From NCBI GenBank assembly GCA_965262745.1, contig OZ253558.1:62001-126000 (forward strand): a stretch of 64,000 nt of DNA, read 5' to 3'. Both the position numbers and the translations under genes were made by a program. The DNA is from JAJECS01 sp965262745. Its GTDB lineage: Bacteria > Chloroflexota > UBA11872. This document shows positions 59,746 to 64,000 of this stretch, in pieces; within the stretch, counting starts at the first letter, position 1, and the number at the start of each line of letters is the position of its first letter. The notes under the pieces were generated by a model that saw only the letters and a list, made by a program, of their open reading frames with translations, ran no database searches and had not been told where the DNA came from.

Positions 59746-60365
59746 GCGGCGGCCACGACCACGATCACCATCCTGAGCCGGAGCCATACGCGGCGCTGCG
59801 CACGAGGGCGCTTGAGTCGCTCCTGGTCGAGAAGGGCCTCGTGACCACCGATGCCATCGACGAGATCGTGCGCATGTACGAGCAAGACATCGGGCCCCTC
59901 AACGGCGCCAAGGTGGTGGCCAGGGCGTGGGTCGACCTCGAATACAAGCGACGACTGCTGGAAAACGGCACCGAGGCTATCGCCGAGCTTGGCTTTGGTG
60001 GTGCGGAGGGAGCTGAAATCGTGGTGTTGGAGAGCACGCCCAAGGTGCACAACGTGGTCGTGTGCACGCTCTGCTCGTGCTACCCGTGGCCGGTGCTCGG
60101 CTTGCCTCCAACCTGGTACAAGGACGCGGCGTACCGATCCCGCGTGGTGATGGAGCCTCGCGCGGTGCTGCGAGAGTTTGGACTAAACGTTGACGAGTCG
60201 AAGGAGATCCGGGTGTGGGACAGCACCGCGTCCATTCGCTACCTGGTGCTGCCGGCGCGCCCCGACGGCACCGGCGATCTGCCGGAGGACAAGCTGGCTG
60301 AGCTGGTGACCCGCGACTCGATGATCGGGGTGGGAATGGCGAAATCGATGCCCGCAATTGCGTAG
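59742..60365 (+). CDS. nthA: Nitrile hydratase, alpha subunit (cobalt type)
   Basis: The 207-aa protein contains the metal-binding claw V-C-T-L-C-S-C (Cys108, Cys111, Ser112, Cys113). Threonine in the third position marks the cobalt-type enzyme; iron types have serine. The preceding VVVLESTPKVHNVVV-like strand and following YPWPVLGLPPTWYKDAAYRS are standard. A histidine-rich N-terminus (SGGHDHDHH) could bind cobalt. Two cysteines are normally oxidised after assembly. Translation is coupled to nthB, and the activator-like gene follows 24 bases later. Confidence 0.95.
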   Translation: MSGGHDHDHHPEPEPYAALRTRALESLLVEKGLVTTDAIDEIVRMYEQDIGPLNGAKVVARAWVDLEYKRRLLENGTEAIAELGFGGAEGAEIVVLESTPKVHNVVVCTLCSCYPWPVLGLPPTWYKDAAYRSRVVMEPRAVLREFGLNVDESKEIRVWDSTASIRYLVLPARPDGTGDLPEDKLAELVTRDSMIGVGMAKSMPAIA

Positions 60366-60389
60366 ATACGTGGTCTTGAAGAGCACCAG

Positions 60390-60725
60390 ATGAGTAGACC
60401 GCCCGACCGCGGGATATCGGACATGACGGGCGACGAGGCGCTGCCCAGGAACAACGGTGAGCTTTTCTTCAGCGAGCCCTGGGAGGGCCGGGCATTCGGT
60501 CTGGCCGCCGCCTTGACCGAGGGCGGCGTCTACGACTGGACGGTCTTTCGTGACAAGCTCGTTGAGGTGACCGCGGCCAACGAGAAGCACGGAGAGCAGA
60601 CCGGCTACTACCAGCGATGGTTCCACGCCCTGGAGCGGCTGGCCCTGGACCGCGGGCTTGTCACGCCGGCGGAGCTGGACGCGAGGACGGATGCGCTTGC
60701 TTCTGACCAGCACGGTGGCCACTGA
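60390..60725 (+). CDS. Nitrile hydratase activator (P14K/NhlE-like accessory protein)
   Basis: The 111-aa protein resembles the N-terminal part of the beta subunit: LFFSEPWEGRAFGLAAALTE and TGYYQRWFHALERLALDRGL match beta's EWEGRIFGLVIS and SGYYQRWMIALERG. In cobalt-type operons such short beta-like proteins deliver metal by exchanging the alpha subunit. The start is ATG 60390; ATG 60423 is also possible. The three-gene order beta-alpha-activator is complete and intact. Confidence 0.88.
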   Translation: MSRPPDRGISDMTGDEALPRNNGELFFSEPWEGRAFGLAAALTEGGVYDWTVFRDKLVEVTAANEKHGEQTGYYQRWFHALERLALDRGLVTPAELDARTDALASDQHGGH

Positions 60726-61178
60726 TACACGGCTGAGATTCAAGGCTCCAAATCCACCGTCCGGGCCCCGACGAAGACGGTGTGCGCCTAGCTGTTCTGA
60801 CCACAGACATCCGAGACACGGCTCATCTCGGACTCTATCGTCATTCCGAACATCGTGAGGAATCTAGAGCGCTGGACCTCTGGTGCTAGAGAGGAACTCT
60901 CGCCCGCCCGGTGCGCCGCGGATGTTCTAGTAACGGCCGCCGATTCCTCGCGCGCCCTCAAATCACCGGGGACGGCCTGGCGGACGCGTGCGCTATTCGT
61001 CTGACAACTAAGCGAATTAAACGACAACCCTATCCGCTACACGGCTGTTCCGCGCAAGCGAGGATTCGTGGCCTCCACACTTCTTCAGGCTCGCCCATTC
61101 CGATTTCGACCGCGCATAGCTGCGAAGCAACTTTCGCGTATACTCCCGGTGGGCCAGAATCCCGGTAGGAAGGACTGC
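60726..61178. other. Spacer with dispersed repeats, boundary of AT-richer segment
   Basis: The spacer contains a GTCATTCCGA...GAGGAATCTA repeat at 60838-60867 and a related inverted stretch (GATTCCTCGCGCGCCCTC) near 60950, about 110 bases apart, together like a small repeat-bounded unit. No gene is supported. From about 61000 the base composition shifts to AT-richer. Confidence 0.55.
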
Positions 61179-61865
61179 ATGCAGGTCAACAGCCGGGAAT
61201 CGGTCGACGAAAAAGCTCCCAGCACGCTAGGCCATCACAATTCATTCACGCTGTCTGAAGATCTAATCGGATCCGTAAAAGGGCAATTTGGGACAATTCT
61301 GGCCGACCCACCTTGGAGGTTCAATAATCGAACTGGAAGGGTAGCCCCCGAGTACCGACGGCTTCCCAGATATGTGTCGCTATCACTATCTGAGATAATA
61401 TCTCTTCCAATTGCAGATCTTACTCTCGAAAGAAGCCACCTATATTTGTGGGTTCCGAATGCGCTTCTCCAAGAGGGTCTTGCCGTGATGAAACACTGGG
61501 GCTTCGAATATAAGACAAATCTTGTATGGTATAAGGTTCGTAAAGATGGTGGTCCGGACGGTCGCGGAGTTGGGTTCTATTTTCGAAATGTCACGGAGCT
61601 GGTACTCTTTGGCGTTCGTGGGGGTATGCGGACGTTTCAACCTGGGCGAAGACAGGTGAATATACTTAGGTCTCGCAAGCGTGAACACTCACGCAAACCG
61701 GACGAATTGTACGAAGTAATCGAGCAATGTAGTCCTGGCCCATATCTGGAGCTTTTCGCACGACACAATCGTCCTGGCTGGTCGCAGTGGGGCAATGAAG
61801 TCGACTGTGGCATTCCAGCTCAGGAACCAATTCCTGGCTCGCTAGTCCACAGCTTCGAAGGCTAG
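61179..61865 (+). CDS. MT-A70 family adenine methyltransferase
   Basis: The 228-aa protein (ATG 61179, ribosome site AGGAAGGA) has the catalytic DPPW at residues 43-46 (TILADPPWRF), LYLWVPNALLQEGLAVMKHW, TNLVWYKVRKDGGPDGRG, and the C-terminal SAM-binding block RKPDELYEVIEQCSPGPYLE with LFAR. The MT-A70 fold methylates adenine N6 in DNA or RNA; in bacteria many are DNA methylases of mobile or defence loci. The next gene starts two bases after the TAG, so the two form an operon. Its AT-richer composition indicates recent acquisition. Confidence 0.9.
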   Translation: MQVNSRESVDEKAPSTLGHHNSFTLSEDLIGSVKGQFGTILADPPWRFNNRTGRVAPEYRRLPRYVSLSLSEIISLPIADLTLERSHLYLWVPNALLQEGLAVMKHWGFEYKTNLVWYKVRKDGGPDGRGVGFYFRNVTELVLFGVRGGMRTFQPGRRQVNILRSRKREHSRKPDELYEVIEQCSPGPYLELFARHNRPGWSQWGNEVDCGIPAQEPIPGSLVHSFEG

Positions 61866-61866
61866 C

Positions 61867-63402
61867 ATGAGCACGCACGCGGACGATATCGCCGACGAAA
61901 TCGCAGGGCTGATATCAGGGCCTCAAATCCAAAGGGAACTCAGACAGCGTCGGAAGGCTTTCATCGAGAGGACAGTTCCTTCATTCCAGGAAGACGGCTC
62001 TATAGGTGAAGGCTGGGAAGTCGTTCGCCGTAACAAAAAGTCTATTCGCATTCGGAAGCCGAAGCCTCCAGATCAGAAATTGGAGGATGATGTTTGGCGC
62101 CTCCTGGCACGTATGAATTTTCAGTATATGAGTGAAGGTTATAAGTTCAGAATTCCACTAAGCGGAATGAGTCGATGTGTCCCACCTAAACAGATCGACG
62201 CATTGGCGGTCGACGAAGACACTGCGCTAGTCGTTGAATGCAAGACATCCAAAACGCTGAGATCTCGATCGTTGCAGAAGGATTTGAACGAGACGCGAGC
62301 TCTTCAAGAGCCTATCAGGCGCACAATTCACGGCTGGTTTCAAGAACGTCCCAGAGTGTGCTTTCTATATGTTACCCAGAATATCCGGTGGAGTAGGCAG
62401 GATTTGGAAAGAGCGAGATCGAACCAGATTTCCGTCGTCCAATATGAGGAATTGCAATACTATCAGATGTTAGCTGACATAATAGGTCCGGCTTCAAGGC
62501 ATCAGTTTCAGGCGGACCTGTTGGAAGGATCGGCAGTACAGGGGTTGAGAGGTACGGTGCCGGCACTTCGCGGAAGATTTGGCGGGAAAACTTTCTATCA
62601 GTTTGTGATTGAGCCAGACCGCCTGCTGAAGCTTGCTTACATTAGTCACCGAGCTCGAATAAATGCCAGTGCGGTGGGGGCATACCAGCGGCTGTTGCGC
62701 AAGCGACGCCTGAAAGATATTGCCCAGCATATCGACAATACCGGCGGTATATTTCCTACAAATATTGTCGTTAACTTCAGGCATGCTCGAACGCTTCAGT
62801 TTGATATTGCTGGACCGGCTACTGATGATCCGACCGCGCTTGGCACATTGCATCTGCCGAACACTTACAAATGCGCCTGGATCATCGACGGTCAGCATCG
62901 GCTCTATGGCTTCTCGCTGAGCGATTGGGCCACCCGTGGGCGAGTGCCGGTTTTAGCGTTTGAGGGGCTTGACCCGGTAGAAGAAGTGAAGATGTTTGTG
63001 GATATCAATAGCAAGCAGGTGAAAGTGCCGAGAAGCTTGCTCGTTGAACTTGAGCCAGAATTGGGTGCAATCGGCGGTGCCGCAGATGCTCTGCTGCGGA
63101 GTTTGCACTCGCAGATTGCAATTGATCTAGCGGAGAGTCAGACATCGCCACTCTGGGATCGAGTTGCGACCGAATGGGATACGGCTAGGAAGAACAGGCC
63201 GTTTACATTGCCACAGATAGTCAACGCGATCAGCAGCAGTCAATTGGTCGGATCAATTCGTGCGGGAGCTCCGTATCATGGACATCTGTATTATCGTGAC
63301 AATGAGAATACGCGTGCGAAGGCGGTTGCGGCGATAGAAGGCTTTCTGTTGTTATTTGCTGAGGGTGCAGAGGAGCATTGGTCTAGAGAGGCAGGTCCAT
63401 GA
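61867..63402 (+). CDS. PD-(D/E)XK nuclease-like / DGQHR-domain fusion, up to an in-frame TGA
   Basis: Residues ~60-200 show a restriction-endonuclease-like core: IDALAVDEDTALVVECKTSK with Asp111 and E124-C-K126. From ~225 on comes a DGQHR-type domain: TNIVVNFRHARTLQF, then the hallmark IIDGQHRLYGFS (DGQHR at 341-345) and VFEGLDPVEEVKMF-like DINSKQVKV. DGQHR proteins include DndB and DpdB of DNA phosphorothioation and deazaguanine systems. After REAGP a TGA stops the frame, yet the same frame goes on (63403-64000) with matching family-like sequence. It may thus be split or decoded through the stop. GTG-free start: ATG 61867. Confidence 0.85.
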   Translation: MSTHADDIADEIAGLISGPQIQRELRQRRKAFIERTVPSFQEDGSIGEGWEVVRRNKKSIRIRKPKPPDQKLEDDVWRLLARMNFQYMSEGYKFRIPLSGMSRCVPPKQIDALAVDEDTALVVECKTSKTLRSRSLQKDLNETRALQEPIRRTIHGWFQERPRVCFLYVTQNIRWSRQDLERARSNQISVVQYEELQYYQMLADIIGPASRHQFQADLLEGSAVQGLRGTVPALRGRFGGKTFYQFVIEPDRLLKLAYISHRARINASAVGAYQRLLRKRRLKDIAQHIDNTGGIFPTNIVVNFRHARTLQFDIAGPATDDPTALGTLHLPNTYKCAWIIDGQHRLYGFSLSDWATRGRVPVLAFEGLDPVEEVKMFVDINSKQVKVPRSLLVELEPELGAIGGAADALLRSLHSQIAIDLAESQTSPLWDRVATEWDTARKNRPFTLPQIVNAISSSQLVGSIRAGAPYHGHLYYRDNENTRAKAVAAIEGFLLLFAEGAEEHWSREAGP

Positions 63403-64000
63403 GGCTTTCTGTGCAGCAATAACGGTGTGGCAGCTCTCATGAGATTGTTCAGCGCCGTTTTGCATCACCTGGACACCCAACTGGGTGGTGCTGATTATAC
63501 CAATCGGTCAGCTGACGCGATTGTCGGTTTGACCGTTGAGCTGGTTGAACCGGCAATTGATTGGTTCAGGCAAGCGTCGGATGTTGATATGTACAAATTT
63601 AGAGGGCACTATGGTAGTGGTGCGATTCCGGCGTACGCTTTCGCGTTGATGGAGATTGTCCACAAGTCGTTTTCGAGCTTTTGTCCTCCCGGTCTGCAAG
63701 ACTATATGGAGTCGCACAATATTGGGGCCGTGCGACAGGCCCGCGAATTCATTGCGGAGATCGAAGACGGCATACGGGAGGTCACGTTTGAGATTTTGAG
63801 GAGAAACTTTGGACAAGAACATGATTCTTGGTGGCGTACCGGCGTTCCTCAGGTAGTGCGAGCAAAGGCGGCACAGAAAGCAGAAACAAGTGAGGAGGTC
63901 GGAGCACCACATCAATTCTTGGATTTGATAGACTATAAAAAGATCGCTGAGCAATCGAGCAATTGGTCCCATTTCAACGATTCATGGTCTGTTGATCCGA
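63403..64000 (+). pseudogene. Continuation of the DGQHR gene after the in-frame TGA (runs off window)
   Basis: Directly after the TGA the same frame reads GFLCSNNGVAALMRLFSAVL, a pattern (GF-x-x-x-N-x-G-x-x-AL) I associate with the second half of DGQHR proteins. It remains open for 199 codons to the edge. ATG 63451 could serve as an internal start (MRLFSAVLHHLDTQLGG). Either the gene was broken by a point mutation (CGA or TGG to TGA) or the two halves are made separately. Confidence 0.7.

Overview
The window is GC-rich bacterial chromosome with many GTG and TTG starts, many dispersed hairpin repeats and an unusual gene mix: Fe/2OG (PhyH-type) dioxygenase paralogues, hydantoinase/DUF917, gamma-glutamyltransferase, LRR/FN3 exoproteins, a cobalt-type nitrile hydratase and late cobalamin genes. 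My best guess is a Chloroflexota lineage (SAR202 or sponge-symbiont-like). That is inference from gene content; there is no rRNA or phylogenetic marker here.

Layout. 1-10.1 kb is a mobile, gene-poor zone. It holds an IS5-type element cut by a second IS, a third complete IS5-type element, copies of an unrecognised HTH-protein repeat unit, and one large HD + Hsp90-type ATPase gene on the minus strand. 10.3-22.7 kb is an exoprotein region. It contains an RCC1-type lipoprotein fragment, a tRNA-Gly 3' fragment, a secreted gluzincin-like protein bracketed by direct repeats, a Gfo/Idh/MocA oxidoreductase, an FN3-matrixin protein, a beta-propeller/LRR lipoprotein and a truncated LRR lipoprotein. 22.7-30.9 kb carries metabolic and small regulatory genes: a PhyH-type enzyme, GGT, an M14-like amidohydrolase, a VOC gene broken by TGA, vapBC, a membrane protein with a winged-helix regulator, a Nudix hydrolase and an orphan antitoxin. 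31.2-34.2 kb is a compact cobalamin nucleotide-loop operon (cobT-cobS-phosphatase-cobU). 34.3-35.5 kb holds a truncated methyltransferase and a GNAT gene carrying an in-frame repeat.

35.9-43.1 kb looks like an acquired defence/accessory island: a DUF6338-like membrane protein, a small partner, an AlbA_2/Schlafen-type protein, an MmeI-like restriction-methylation enzyme whose 5' end is triplicated as a 292-bp tandem repeat, and a second vapBC. 43.2-50.2 kb is a minus-strand block with a three-gene ABC-2 exporter, three tandem HAD hydrolases and a DHA2 MFS exporter. 50.4-54.8 kb has a polysaccharide deacetylase lipoprotein with a damaged start and a two-gene ABC exporter. 54.8-60.7 kb has HyuA-like and DUF917 genes, a second PhyH-type enzyme and a Co-type nitrile hydratase operon (beta-alpha-activator). 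From 61.2 kb to the end the composition becomes AT-richer: an MT-A70 methyltransferase abuts a PD-(D/E)XK-DGQHR fusion interrupted by an in-frame TGA, which looks like the edge of a DNA-modification/defence system.

Most interesting: (i) both PhyH-type paralogues have H-A-A-E or H-A-G-E where the family has H-x-D, the substitution class seen in Fe/2OG halogenases; (ii) the MT-A70 plus nuclease-DGQHR pair; (iii) the 292-bp triplicated restriction-gene start; (iv) the HTH repeat unit and the exopeptidase cassette between its direct repeats; (v) several long genes with a GC-rich N-terminal and AT-richer C-terminal part, suggesting C-terminal domain exchange.
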